From contig DATLYE010000057.1 in the NCBI GenBank assembly GCA_035575135.1, forward strand, positions 27,449-91,448: a stretch of DNA of 64,000 nucleotides. The letters run 5' to 3'. A program made the translations under genes and the position numbers. Origin of the DNA: JANWXD01 sp035575135 (GTDB taxonomy: Bacteria; Acidobacteriota; Terriglobia; Bryobacterales; Bryobacteraceae). This document shows positions 43,504-52,256 of the stretch, piece by piece. The stretch's first letter is position 1, and each line of letters starts with the position of its first letter. The notes under the pieces were generated by a model. It was given only the letters and a program-made list of their open reading frames with translations. It did not search any database and was not told the DNA's origin.

Positions 43504-44787
43504 TTAGCGCAGCACGGCCAGCAGTTCACCGGTCTGGCGGAGCAGATCGAGCTGGGCCCGTTCCAGGGCATACTGGCTGTCGAAGAGCGCAATCCATTTT
43601 TCGTGCTCGGTGAATCGTGCCTCCTCGACCTGGCGCAGCGAGGCGCGCCCCTCCTCCATCTGGGCCAGCAGCAGGGACAGCTGCGCTCGCGCGACTTCGA
43701 GATCCAGGCGGGCCACCTCTCGTGCGGCCTGCGCTTCCCGAACCTGCTGCCACAGGCGCCGGGTTTCGACGACGATGCGCCGGCGCACGCGTTCCAGTTC
43801 GATGCGCAGGCGGGCTGCGTCGGCGGCCGCCTGAGCCTCCAGGGCCGAGCTGGCGGAACTGCGGAAGGCGGGGATTTGGAAGGCAAAGCCGATCTGCCCG
43901 TTGTGCCGCTGGAATTTGCGGAAGAAATCCTCGTAGTTGTTAAAGCGGCCGAGCACGGAATACTGCGCCACCAGATCCACGCGCGGAAGTCGCTCGGCTT
44001 GATGGGACCGGATTTCGTAGTTCTTGGCGCGGAGGGAAGCATCAAGGCGGCGCAGTTCGAGACTGTGATCCAGCGCCGCTTGCACGGCCGCTTGTTCCGT
44101 GTCCGGCAGCGGCCAGGGTTTCCGATCCTCGAGGATCAGATCCAGCGGCTCATCGGGGTCCAACCCCAGGACCGTGGCAAGAAGGCCGATCCGGTAGGCG
44201 CGCTCGGCCTCGAGCGCCGCCAAGCGCTGGCGCGCGCGGGCCAGATTGAGTGCGGCACGGCTGGCCTCGATGGGCAGTTCACGGCCCTCGGAGACGCGCA
44301 GACGCGTGACCTGGCCGGCTCGCTCGAGGCTTTCCACCTGGCGGCGGGCTGACTCGAGCAGCCGCGAGGCTCGTTCCGCTTCCAGGAAAAGCACCGCCGC
44401 CCGGTGCGCCGCGTCCTCACGTCGGGCCGCCACGTCCAGCGCCGCTCCCCGGGCCGTTTCCCGCGCCTGGTCCACCCGGAACTTTTGCGGCCGGTTGAAG
44501 ACAAACTGCACGGCCTGGGCCTGGAAGATCGAGGGCGCGGAGCCCTCGATGCTGAGCGGGAAGCCGTTGCTGTAGGCCAGGCCGCTGCCGCCGGCGATCT
44601 TCGGCAGAAACGGATCCCGGGCCACTCGGACGGCTTCGCGGGCCTTGCGTTCCTCCAGTCCGGCGAGCAGTACGTCGGCGTTCCGTTCGACGGCGAGCGC
44701 AACAGCCTGCTCGAGGGTCAACGTGCGCGGCTGGGCTCCGGCGGCCCAAGCGGTCATGAGGAAAACCAGAGACAAGCGCTTTGACAT
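43504..44787 (-). CDS. TolC-family outer-membrane efflux protein
   Basis: A 427-residue protein with a signal peptide (LVFLMTAWAAGAQ) and the duplicated OEP fold: two strand/helix halves beginning near TLTLEQAVALAVERNADVLLAG and SLELRRLDASLRAKNYEIRSHQAERLPRVDLVAQYSVLG. Long helices (ARRQVESLERAGQVTRLRV) match the periplasmic tunnel. Such proteins export compounds with an inner-membrane pump, none of which is nearby, so the partner is elsewhere or the TPR lipoprotein helps. Length is normal for the family. Confidence 0.9.
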   Translation of the reverse strand: MSKRLSLVFLMTAWAAGAQPRTLTLEQAVALAVERNADVLLAGLEERKAREAVRVARDPFLPKIAGGSGLAYSNGFPLSIEGSAPSIFQAQAVQFVFNRPQKFRVDQARETARGAALDVAARREDAAHRAAVLFLEAERASRLLESARRQVESLERAGQVTRLRVSEGRELPIEASRAALNLARARQRLAALEAERAYRIGLLATVLGLDPDEPLDLILEDRKPWPLPDTEQAAVQAALDHSLELRRLDASLRAKNYEIRSHQAERLPRVDLVAQYSVLGRFNNYEDFFRKFQRHNGQIGFAFQIPAFRSSASSALEAQAAADAARLRIELERVRRRIVVETRRLWQQVREAQAAREVARLDLEVARAQLSLLLAQMEEGRASLRQVEEARFTEHEKWIALFDSQYALERAQLDLLRQTGELLAVLR

Positions 44788-44820
44788 ATTCCGATTGTGG
44801 ACCGGGAAGGGGCAAGCCGG

Positions 44821-45675
44821 CTAGCCGCGGGCCGCCCGTTCGAGCAGCTTGCGGGCCTCCCGGCGTGGGGGATCGTCCGGGGTGAGCTCGGCCTCCAGAT
44901 AGCGCTCCAGCAGGCGCCGGGCCGCCGCCAGATTCCGTCCGGTTTCAATCCACGCCGCGGCGCGAGAAAACCATACCCGAGGACTGTCGGGCGCCACCTT
45001 TTGCGCGCGCTCGAAGGCCTCGTCGCTCTCCGGATGGCGGCCTTGGCGGGCCAGGAACCGCGCCAGATCGATCCAGCGTCCCGGCTTGGAGGGTTCGAGC
45101 TCCGCCGCGCGGCGGTACTCCTTCTCGGCGGTGGAAAAGTCCTTCCGCTTCTCCGCCAGACGTGCCAGGGCCCAGTGGTATTCGGCGGGATCGAGTTTGG
45201 CGAAGCGCCCTGCCAGGGCCTCGGCTTTTTCGAGCCCTCCTCCCAGAATGCCGGGTGCTTCCAGATAGTATTCAAACAGATCGCTGAGAGCTTCGAGGTT
45301 GCCCGGATCCAGTTCGACGGCTTTTTCGAAACTCCTGCGAGCCTTGTTGGCGTAACCCGGGGCCGTCAGGAAACTGGAGGTTTCGGCGCGGCGGCCCCAG
45401 GCTTTGCCGAGCCAATCGTGGTAGACAGAGTTGGCGGGTTCGGCCTGAACCGCACGTTCGAAGGCCGCGACGGCCTTCTTGTAGTCGCCCAGCATGTACC
45501 AGCACCGGCCGAGGAGGTGATGGACTTCGGCGGAGCGCTCGCCAGAGGTCTCAAGCAAGCGGATGGCTTCTTCGTACTGCGTTTTCTGATAGAGCGCCCG
45601 TGCCTGCTGCACAGCGGTCGTAGCCGCGCTGAGGAGAACGGTTGCGGAAAACCAGAGAAGGGCCCGGCGCCTCAT
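44821..45675 (-). CDS. TPR-containing exported protein
   Basis: A 284-residue protein with a short signal peptide (LLWFSATVLLSAATTA) and about six TPRs (EEAIRLLETSGERSAEVHHLLGRCWYMLGDYKKAVAAF and onward). Function unknown. Its stop is 33 bases before the TolC-family start, and its start faces rplU across 132 bases, so it probably begins the run of exported TPR/TolC genes on the minus strand. Confidence 0.88.
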   Translation of the reverse strand: MRRRALLWFSATVLLSAATTAVQQARALYQKTQYEEAIRLLETSGERSAEVHHLLGRCWYMLGDYKKAVAAFERAVQAEPANSVYHDWLGKAWGRRAETSSFLTAPGYANKARRSFEKAVELDPGNLEALSDLFEYYLEAPGILGGGLEKAEALAGRFAKLDPAEYHWALARLAEKRKDFSTAEKEYRRAAELEPSKPGRWIDLARFLARQGRHPESDEAFERAQKVAPDSPRVWFSRAAAWIETGRNLAAARRLLERYLEAELTPDDPPRREARKLLERAARG

Positions 45676-45729
45676 AGAGGCTGCTCAGATTGTAGCAGGC
45701 CTGGAACATTGCCGCGCCTGAGAGTCTTG

Positions 45730-45735
45730 TACAAT
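45730..45735 (+). promoter_or_regulatory. Possible -10 box for rplU-rpmA-obg
   Basis: TACAAT at 45730-45735 is a good -10 match in the gap before rplU. The best -35 candidate, TTGCCG at 45709-45714, is only 15 bases away, so this is weak. Confidence 0.3.
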
Positions 45736-45807
45736 GAGAAAGTAGTGACCGGTTCGGCCGGCACGTTCCGGTATCCCGCAATTCTCACAACAGACACGAG
45801 GATGGGT

Positions 45808-46119
45808 ATGTACGCAGTGATTCAGACGGGCGGCAAGCAGTACCGTGTGAGCCCGGGAGAAAAAATCAGGGTCGAAAAGCTTCCAGGAGCGGTGGGCGCT
45901 GAGGTTGAATTTGACCAGGTGCTGGCGGTGGTCAAGGAACCGGGCCACGTGCTGGCCGGCGCAGAAGCAGGCGGCGCCAAGGTGCGCGGCGTGATCACCG
46001 CGCAGGGCCGGGGAGAGAAGGTGGTGGTTTTCAAGTTCAAGCGGAAGAAGCAGTACAAGCGCACGATCGGTCACCGCCAGGCGTACACGGAAGTTCGCGT
46101 GAGCGAAATTGTGACCTGA
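45808..46119 (+). CDS. rplU: Ribosomal protein L21
   Basis: A 103-residue 50S subunit protein that binds 23S rRNA with L20. MYAVIQTGGKQYRVSPGEKI is the family signature, as is KFKRKKQYKRTIGHRQAYTEVRV at the end. The ATG at 45808 with GAGG six bases upstream is chosen over the ATG two codons earlier. It is followed by rpmA after 12 bases and obg after a further 65, the common order. A long upstream extension of this frame is not coding. Confidence 0.98.
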   Translation: MYAVIQTGGKQYRVSPGEKIRVEKLPGAVGAEVEFDQVLAVVKEPGHVLAGAEAGGAKVRGVITAQGRGEKVVVFKFKRKKQYKRTIGHRQAYTEVRVSEIVT

Positions 46120-46131
46120 GGAGAGCAGAAC

Positions 46132-46407
46132 ATGGCGCACAAAAAGGGGCTCGGCAGTTCGAGGAACGGTCGCGATTCGCATTCCCAGCGGCTGGGAATC
46201 AAAGCATTCAGCGGGGAATTCGTGCCGGGCGGAGCGATTCTGGTCCGGCAGCGCGGCACGCGCTACAAGCCCGGCGAGAACGTGGGGCGCGGCAAAGACG
46301 ACACGTTGTTTGCCCGTATCCCGGGCATCGTGGCGTTCCGTGATCGCGGGCGCCTCGGCAAGTTCGTCAGCGTCATTCCGGCTGCGCCTCCGGCTGCGGC
46401 GGACTGA
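46132..46407 (+). CDS. rpmA: Ribosomal protein L27
   Basis: A 91-residue 50S protein whose N-terminus reaches the peptidyl transferase centre. It begins MAHKKGLGSSRNGRDS, so it needs no N-terminal clipping as in Firmicutes. GERLG-type core residues (QRLGIKAFSGEFVPGGAILVRQRG) are intact. GAGAG lies upstream of the ATG. The C-terminus has a short Ala/Pro-rich tail. Confidence 0.98.
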   Translation: MAHKKGLGSSRNGRDSHSQRLGIKAFSGEFVPGGAILVRQRGTRYKPGENVGRGKDDTLFARIPGIVAFRDRGRLGKFVSVIPAAPPAAAD

Positions 46408-46472
46408 TCTTTCTCCGCGCGCCACGCTTTCGCGGTCCCGTTCCCCCGCCGCCCCGGGAAACCGACGTTTGC

Positions 46473-47510
46473 ATGTTTGTTGACGAAGTCACCATTCGCG
46501 TCAAGGCCGGGGACGGAGGGAATGGTTGTGTTGCGTTCCGGCGGGAAAAGTATGTGCCGCGCGGCGGTCCGAGCGGGGGTGACGGGGGCCGGGGCGGAGA
46601 CGTAATCCTGGTTTCCTCAGAGCATTACAATACCCTGCTTCATTTCCGCTTCGATCCGGAGCACCGCGCCGAGCGGGGCCGGCACGGGGAAGGGAGCAAC
46701 CGAGCCGGCCGGGACGGGGCTTCCGTCGAGCTGCCCGTGCCCGTGGGCACGCTGGTTTATGATGCTGCTACGGGGGAACTCCTCCATGACTTCACAAGCC
46801 CGGGCGAGCGTTTCGTCGTGGCCCGTGGCGGGCGTGGCGGGCGGGGCAATGCCCGGTTCGCCACCTCACGGCGGCAAGCGCCGCGGTTTGCCGAACCCGG
46901 CCAACCGGGTGAGGAGCGCGTGCTGCGGCTGGAGTTGAAGCTCCTCGCCGATGTGGGCCTGGTCGGTTTCCCGAACGCAGGCAAGTCCACACTGATCTCG
47001 CGTATCTCCGCAGCTCGTCCGAAGGTCGCCGACTATCCCTTCACCACGCTCGAGCCGCACCTGGGAGTGGTATCGGTGGACGGGTACCGCACGTTTGTCG
47101 TGGCGGACATTCCTGGCCTGATCGAAGGCGCGCACGAGGGCCACGGACTGGGAATCCGATTCCTGCGGCACATTGAACGCACCCGCCTGCTCGCGCACCT
47201 GGTGGACGTCTCCGAGGCCAGTGGGCGTGATCCCGTACGCGATTTCCAGATCGTCATGGGGGAGCTCGAGAGTTTCAGCCCACTACTGACGGCGAAGCCC
47301 ATGCTCCTGGTTGCCACCAAGCTCGATATTGCGCAGGATCCGCGCCGGCTGGAGGCCTTACGCCATCTGGCGGAGGAACGCGGCCTGCCGTTCTACGCGA
47401 TCTCCAGCGTGACCGGGGAAGGGATCGAGGCGCTCAAGCGCGCCATGGCGGGTGCGGTGCTGGAAGCCACAGAAGCGGTCGGATCGGCTCAGCGCATACA
47501 GCAGGATTGA
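46473..47510 (+). CDS. obg: GTPase Obg/CgtA
   Basis: A 345-residue GTPase acting in late 50S ribosome assembly and stress response. The glycine-rich Obg fold (residues 1-158; GDGGNGCVAFRREKYVPRGGPSGGDGG) precedes the G domain with G1 GFPNAGKST, G2 FTTLEP, G3 VVADIPGLIEGA, G4 ATKLD and G5 SSVTG. It lacks the C-terminal OCT domain of longer homologues. The spacing from rpmA is short, fitting an operon. Its last 22 bases overlap the end of the penicillin-binding protein gene on the other strand. Confidence 0.98.
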   Translation: MFVDEVTIRVKAGDGGNGCVAFRREKYVPRGGPSGGDGGRGGDVILVSSEHYNTLLHFRFDPEHRAERGRHGEGSNRAGRDGASVELPVPVGTLVYDAATGELLHDFTSPGERFVVARGGRGGRGNARFATSRRQAPRFAEPGQPGEERVLRLELKLLADVGLVGFPNAGKSTLISRISAARPKVADYPFTTLEPHLGVVSVDGYRTFVVADIPGLIEGAHEGHGLGIRFLRHIERTRLLAHLVDVSEASGRDPVRDFQIVMGELESFSPLLTAKPMLLVATKLDIAQDPRRLEALRHLAEERGLPFYAISSVTGEGIEALKRAMAGAVLEATEAVGSAQRIQQD

Positions 47511-48649
47511 GTGGAAATCAACGCCGCGGGAGAGATCGGGCGGGCGGCGGCGAAGAAGTTCTTTTCCGAAAGGCGCCGGTAGACATTTCCGGCGATTTCG
47601 GCCGCTGTCGGCCCGCTGACACCGCGCCCTCCGGTCAGCAGCACGACGACGGTGAGCTTGTTGTGCCCCACGTCGTTAAAGGAACCGAACCAGCCCAGGT
47701 GGACCCGGTTTTCCGTGCAGGTTCCGGTCTTGCCGAGCACGGGCTCGGTGGGATCGTACGCGGCTTTGCGCGCCGTTCCATATTCGACGGCCGCCATCAA
47801 TCCCTCCTTGATGTCGTTGAGCCAGGGGCCGATGTTCAGATGGCGCTTGACGCGGGGGACAAGGTTGTCGGCCTCCTCCTGCGAGCGGGGATACTGCAGG
47901 TAGTACAGCGTGCCGCCGTTGGCGATGGCGGAAAGCAGGGCTGCCAGCTGGAGGGGGGTCATGGAAATACCCTCTCCGAAGCTTGCCATCATCCCCACTC
48001 CGCCAGGGGGCGGGGCTTCGGGCAACATGCCGGGTTGTTCCCCCTCGATGTTCAGTCCCGCCGGCTCGCCGAGTCCGAACAGGCGGGCGTAGTAGAGGAG
48101 GCGCTCGAAACCCAGCTTGACGCCGAGGGCGGCGAAGAAGGGATTGTCGGAGCGCGCCATCGCCTCGACCAGGTTCATCCTCCGGCGGCCTCCGACGCGA
48201 ATCAGAGTGTTTCGCTCAATTAACCCTTCCATCAAGGCTGCCAGGGCCACAGGGATCTTGACGGTGGAACAAGGTTGGAAGCCGCTTTTCAGGATGAGCT
48301 TCTGATTGACCATCGTGAGGATGCGTCCGGTCGAGGGATCCACGACCACGACCGAGCCGTTATAAGGACCCAGGGCCTCGACCGCCGCCAGCCGCACGAC
48401 CAGGTCTTCCCCGTCCACGCTATCCCCGGCGGTTGAGTCGGCAAACGTCGGTTCCGTCCAGGGGCTCGCTCTGCGTGCGCGGCGTACTCTCTTGCGGGGC
48501 GTTTTCTTCTGAGCTGCGTCTCGCACCGCGACCGGGTTACCGGTCTTTGCAGGGGCGGCCGCGGTTCTCTTGCGCTTGGCCGCCTCCAGCGGGAAGGTCA
48601 GCAGAACCAGCAGGCAAAGAAAAACAAGAGCAAGCCTTCGCGTACGCAT
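47489..48649 (-). CDS. Penicillin-binding transpeptidase domain protein
   Basis: A 386-residue exported protein: signal peptide (LALVFLCLLVLLTFPLEA), a very basic linker (about 24-62; KRKRT, KKTPRKRVRRARRAS) and a transpeptidase domain with STVK (nucleophile Ser), SDN and KTGT active-site motifs in the correct order. The region MMASFGEGISMTPLQLAALLSAIANGG is typical of class B PBPs and related D,D-transpeptidases, but the usual N-terminal dimerisation domain is absent, so it is a minimal PBP. It may cross-link or act as a regulator. Overlap with obg is 22 bases, tail to tail. Confidence 0.88.
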   Translation of the reverse strand: MRTRRLALVFLCLLVLLTFPLEAAKRKRTAAAPAKTGNPVAVRDAAQKKTPRKRVRRARRASPWTEPTFADSTAGDSVDGEDLVVRLAAVEALGPYNGSVVVVDPSTGRILTMVNQKLILKSGFQPCSTVKIPVALAALMEGLIERNTLIRVGGRRRMNLVEAMARSDNPFFAALGVKLGFERLLYYARLFGLGEPAGLNIEGEQPGMLPEAPPPGGVGMMASFGEGISMTPLQLAALLSAIANGGTLYYLQYPRSQEEADNLVPRVKRHLNIGPWLNDIKEGLMAAVEYGTARKAAYDPTEPVLGKTGTCTENRVHLGWFGSFNDVGHNKLTVVVLLTGGRGVSGPTAAEIAGNVYRRLSEKNFFAAARPISPAALISTQSCCMR

Positions 48650-48706
48650 CGTTGGATTGTGCCCGGAGCGCCACGGAGGAGCGCCGCGTCAATTCTACCC
48701 ACTTGT

Positions 48707-48736
48707 ATTGTGCTGAATCGTCCTGAATGCTGTCAA
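48707..48736 (-). promoter_or_regulatory. Promoter of the penicillin-binding protein gene
   Basis: On the minus strand TTGACA (48731-48736) and CACAAT (48707-48712) are separated by 18 bases. Transcription would begin near 48700, about 50 bases before the start codon. Confidence 0.55.
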
Positions 48737-48771
48737 GGTTTAGGGCGACGCGCGGGCCCGGGTCTGCGGTC

Positions 48772-49521
48772 TCAGGCCGCCGTCCAGCCTCCATCAATCG
48801 TGAAGATGGAACCCGTGACAAACTCCGCTTCCGGCGAAGCCAGGTACAGCGCCATGTGGGCAATCTCCTCCGGCCGTCCCATGCGTCCCACGGGCTGGCG
48901 CTGGTGGAGTTCGGCGCGGACTTTTTCCTTCTCGTGCTTGTGATACTTCTCCAGGTAGGCCTCCACGAAGGGGGTGTCCACGGTTCCGGGACAGATACAG
49001 TTGACACGGAGCTGGGTCGGGTAGTCCACGGCCAGCTGCCGCGTCATGGCGACGACGGCGCCTTTGGTGGCGCAGTAGGCGAAACGCCGCTTGACGCCCA
49101 CCAGCCCCGCCACCGAGCCGATGTTGATGATGACTCCGCGCGAGGCCAGCAACAGAGGCATGGCGTACTTGGTAACCAGATAAACGCCTTCCACATTGAC
49201 GCGCAGGAGGCGCTCGAAGTCCTCGCGCGCCGTCTCTTCGACGGTTCCCACAAGGCCAATGCCCGCGTTGTTGACGAGGATGTGCAACACCTGGAGCCCC
49301 GCAAAGGCGCGCCGGACGCTCTCCTCGTCAGTGACGTCGCACTGCAGGGCGGAAGCCCGCGGCAGTGCGGCGGCCACCTGCCGGGCGCGCTCGCCGTCGA
49401 GGTCGGCCAGGATCACCTCCGCTCCGGCGGCGGCGAAGACCCGCGCCGTCGCAGCGCCGATGCCGCTGGCGGCTCCGGTGATGAAGGCGCTGAGGCCGTC
49501 AAGGCGAAAGGTCGGGTTCAT
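48772..49521 (-). CDS. Short-chain dehydrogenase/reductase
   Basis: A 249-residue classical SDR. The cofactor loop is TGAASGIG (about 15-22), NNAG motif ILVNNAGIG, the catalytic Ser in GSVAGLVG, Tyr/Lys in YCATKGA, and the tail MALYLASPEAEFVTGSIFTIDGGWTA. Acidic LADLD after the second strand suggests NAD(H) preference. The YxASK variant here is YCATK, which keeps the catalytic Lys. The closest named types are 2-keto-3-deoxy-L-fuconate or hydroxybutyrate dehydrogenases; the substrate is unclear. It is 52 bp downstream of rseP, possibly in its transcript. Confidence 0.93.
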   Translation of the reverse strand: MNPTFRLDGLSAFITGAASGIGAATARVFAAAGAEVILADLDGERARQVAAALPRASALQCDVTDEESVRRAFAGLQVLHILVNNAGIGLVGTVEETAREDFERLLRVNVEGVYLVTKYAMPLLLASRGVIINIGSVAGLVGVKRRFAYCATKGAVVAMTRQLAVDYPTQLRVNCICPGTVDTPFVEAYLEKYHKHEKEKVRAELHQRQPVGRMGRPEEIAHMALYLASPEAEFVTGSIFTIDGGWTAA

Positions 49522-49573
49522 AGGGCGTCCTCTCCGGAGGAGGCGTCTGCCTTCGGCGGGCGGCTGCGGCGAG

Positions 49574-50896
49574 CTAGCCTGGGGGCAGCATCTTGGCGAT
49601 GTCGTTGTACAGGACGAACACCATCAGTCCGAGCAGGAACACAAAACCGAGCTTGAAGATGGCTTCCTTGAGCTGAAGACTCAGATCGCGGCGCAGGATC
49701 ATTTCGATCAACAACATCAGGATCACGCCACCGTCCAGGATCGGAATGGGCAGCAGGTTGAGTATGGCCAGGTTCAGACTCACGGCGGCCATGAGCATGA
49801 TGAACGAATACGGACCCTGCTGCGCGGCGTGGCGGGAGAGGCGGGCAATGCCGATCGGTCCCTCGATGGACTTCGGCGAAAGGCGGCGCTCCACGATGCC
49901 GTGCAGGAACTGGTAGATCAGACCGGCGTTCTTCACGTTGTGGCGCACGGATTCTGCGAGCGCCTGGCTGAAGGCCAGACGGGTGAAAGTGACCTTCGGC
50001 TCCGGTGCGACGCCGATCATCCAGCGCCGGGGCCCGTCCAGTTCCGCCAGTACGGGCTGCACGGTGATGGTCGCAGTGCGCCCGTTGCGCTTGTATTCGA
50101 TCTCGACGGGCTTGCCCCCGCTGGCGCGGATGACTTCGTGCAATTTCTCCACGGAAAGAATGGGATGTCCGTTGACGGAGACGATGACGTCGCCCGGCCG
50201 GAGACCGGCTTTTTCGGCGGGCATGCCGGGCGACAGACGGCCGATTTGTATTTCCGCCACTTCAGCCCAGCCGGCATAGCCCAGCCCAGAGCGCTCGAGC
50301 AGGACAGGCGTCACCGTAGTGTAAAACCGCTTGCCGTCGCGCTCTACTGTCACGGGCAGAGGCCGGTTGGCGTGGCTGACTTCCAGGATCGAGATGTCTT
50401 CCCAGCTGGGATTGTTTTTCTCGCCGATACGGAGAATGCGGTCGCCCTCGCGGAGGCCTGCTTTGGCGGCGGGCGAGTCGGGCACGACGTAACCGATGAC
50501 TCCGGAAAGACGCGCCTCCACGGGTCTGGGGTACTTGACCATGAACAGGCCGGTGAGCAGCACGACGGCCAGCAGGATGTTCATGGCCGGACCCGCAAAG
50601 GCGATGACGAGGCGCTGCCAGCGCGGCTTGGCAAGGAAGGCGCGCGGGTCGCCGGCGCTTTGGTCGCCCGGTTGCTCGCCAGCCATCTTGACGTAGCCGC
50701 CGAACAGGATGGCGGAGAAGCGAAAATCAGTCTCGCCGCGCCGGAAGCCGAACAGCCGCGGCCCGAAGCCAAAACTGAAGGTTTCCACACGAACGTCGAA
50801 GTAGCGCGCCGCCCAAAAATGGCCCAGTTCGTGGACCAGGATCATGATCCCGATCAGCACGAGCAGCCAGAGGATGTTCTCGACAATAGGCATCAT
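49574..50896 (-). CDS. rseP: Site-2 protease RseP
   Basis: A 440-residue M50 intramembrane metalloprotease. The zinc site HELGH lies in the first helix (IGIMILVHELGHFWAARYF), the second motif LLPIPILDGG in the last third; two PDZ domains sit between (about 120-300; SPAAKAGLREGDRIL and MPAEKAGLRPGDVIVSVNGHP). It cleaves anti-sigma factors within the membrane and clears signal peptides. It follows dxr by six bases, the usual order in many bacteria. The anti-sigma factor at 40266 could be a client, which is inference. Confidence 0.97.
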   Translation of the reverse strand: MMPIVENILWLLVLIGIMILVHELGHFWAARYFDVRVETFSFGFGPRLFGFRRGETDFRFSAILFGGYVKMAGEQPGDQSAGDPRAFLAKPRWQRLVIAFAGPAMNILLAVVLLTGLFMVKYPRPVEARLSGVIGYVVPDSPAAKAGLREGDRILRIGEKNNPSWEDISILEVSHANRPLPVTVERDGKRFYTTVTPVLLERSGLGYAGWAEVAEIQIGRLSPGMPAEKAGLRPGDVIVSVNGHPILSVEKLHEVIRASGGKPVEIEYKRNGRTATITVQPVLAELDGPRRWMIGVAPEPKVTFTRLAFSQALAESVRHNVKNAGLIYQFLHGIVERRLSPKSIEGPIGIARLSRHAAQQGPYSFIMLMAAVSLNLAILNLLPIPILDGGVILMLLIEMILRRDLSLQLKEAIFKLGFVFLLGLMVFVLYNDIAKMLPPG

Positions 50897-50902
50897 GGCG
50901 GT

Positions 50903-52108
50903 CTACTGGCGCCGGCGGGCCTTGAGCGGCCGGCCGGTTCGCTCCTCCAAAATACGCCGGGCGACCTGGCGCGATTCCCGATCCGCGTCGAGCACGTCGC
51001 CGATGGAGGCCACCGGGCGTCGCGGAACCCGCTGGAGTGTCTCCTCGACAACTTCCGCAATTTCCGGGAAGGTCATCTGGCCGTTCAGGAAAGCCTCCGC
51101 TGCCACTTCATCGGCTGCATTCAGCGTGCAGGGCGCCGAACCTCCTTCTTCAAAAGCGCGGTAGGCCAGCCGCAGAAGAGGAAACTTCTGAAAGTCGGGC
51201 GGGTAGAACTCCCAGCAGCGCGCAGTGCTCCAGTCCAGCTTTGCCACGGGCGCTGCTTTGCGATCCGGGTAGGTGAGGGCGTACTGGATCGGCATCCGCA
51301 TGTCCGTGGCCGAGGCCTGGGCGATAATGCTTCCGTCGCGGAATTCGATCATGGCGTGTACTGTGGATTGCGGGTGGATAACCACCTCCACCTCGGAGGG
51401 AGAGAAGCCAAACAGCCAGCAGGCCTCGATGACTTCGAATCCCTTATTCATCAATGTAGCAGAGTCCAGCGTGATGCGCCGGCCCATTTTCCAGGTCGGG
51501 TGGTTGAGAGCTTGCTCGGGGCTGACCTCGGCGAGCCGGTCCAGAGGCGTCTCCCGGAAGGGTCCGCCGGAGGCCGTCAGGATCAGGCGCGAAACCTCGC
51601 TCCGGCGTCCTGCACGCAGGCACTGGTGGGCGCCGTTGTGTTCACTGTCTACGGGGATCAATTCCGCACCGGATCTGCGAGCCGCCTCCATGACCACGGA
51701 TCCGGCAGCGACGAGGACCTCCTTGTTGGCCAATCCCACCGTCTTGCCCCGCCGGACCGCCTCGTAGGTTGCTTCCAGCCCGGCGATCCCCACGATCGCC
51801 GACATGACGAAGTCGGTTTCGGGGGCGACGGCCGCCTCAACGCGCGCCTGGTCTCCTGCGGTCAGCTGGGGCCACTCGGCTTTGGGAAGCCCTGCCTCGG
51901 CCAGCCGCTCCGCCAGTTCGTCTACCAGATTTGAAGAGGCTACAACCGCAAGCTGGGGCCGGAATTCCAGGACCTGCTGGGCAAGAGCGTCCACATTGCG
52001 CCCGGCAACCAGCGCGAACACCCGATACTGGTCGCGGTGTCTGCGGATCACGTCCAGGGTGCTGGATCCGATGGAGCCGGTGGATCCCAGGATGGTGACG
52101 TTCTTCAT
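50903..52108 (-). CDS. dxr: 1-deoxy-D-xylulose 5-phosphate reductoisomerase
   Basis: A 401-residue enzyme that makes MEP with NADPH, the committed step of the MEP isoprenoid pathway and the target of fosmidomycin. The N-terminus has the nucleotide motif ILGSTGSIGSSTLDVI; the active-site region reads PVDSEHNGAHQCL (variant of SEHSAIFQ) and TLMNKGFEVIEA, with metal and substrate residues kept. A promoter and a structured leader of about 140 bases precede it. It is followed by rseP. No other MEP genes are in the window. Confidence 0.98.
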   Translation of the reverse strand: MKNVTILGSTGSIGSSTLDVIRRHRDQYRVFALVAGRNVDALAQQVLEFRPQLAVVASSNLVDELAERLAEAGLPKAEWPQLTAGDQARVEAAVAPETDFVMSAIVGIAGLEATYEAVRRGKTVGLANKEVLVAAGSVVMEAARRSGAELIPVDSEHNGAHQCLRAGRRSEVSRLILTASGGPFRETPLDRLAEVSPEQALNHPTWKMGRRITLDSATLMNKGFEVIEACWLFGFSPSEVEVVIHPQSTVHAMIEFRDGSIIAQASATDMRMPIQYALTYPDRKAAPVAKLDWSTARCWEFYPPDFQKFPLLRLAYRAFEEGGSAPCTLNAADEVAAEAFLNGQMTFPEIAEVVEETLQRVPRRPVASIGDVLDADRESRQVARRILEERTGRPLKARRRQ

Positions 52109-52178
52109 TCCGGCAGCACGCCCAAGGAAATCATAGCAGAGCCAGCTTTCTGGGAGGCCTTGTGTTTTGGAAGGGGGC

Positions 52179-52250
52179 GCCGGGGAGGAAATTGCTTCAG
52201 GGGTCTTTAGAGGTTAGTCTCGCTTTGGTGGGAGTTGCCTCCCCGGCTTG
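52179..52250 (-). promoter_or_regulatory. Structured 5' leader of dxr (possible riboswitch-like element)
   Basis: The predicted dxr transcript starts near 52250, so this is its 5' end. A 10-pair stem joins GCCGGGGAGG (52247-52238) to CCTCCCCGGC (52188-52179). The same 5' arm can instead form a local hairpin, GGGAG-GCAA-CUCCC (52243-52230), with a GNRA-type loop. The two folds use the same bases and exclude each other. A further 70 bases separate it from the start codon. I do not match it to a known riboswitch class. Confidence 0.5.
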
Positions 52251-52256
52251 ATTCCA

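Noticed and set aside
44797..45807. An upstream extension of the rplU frame by over 300 residues.
   Set aside because: It runs antisense through the TPR gene and L21 begins cleanly at 45808 with a ribosome binding site.
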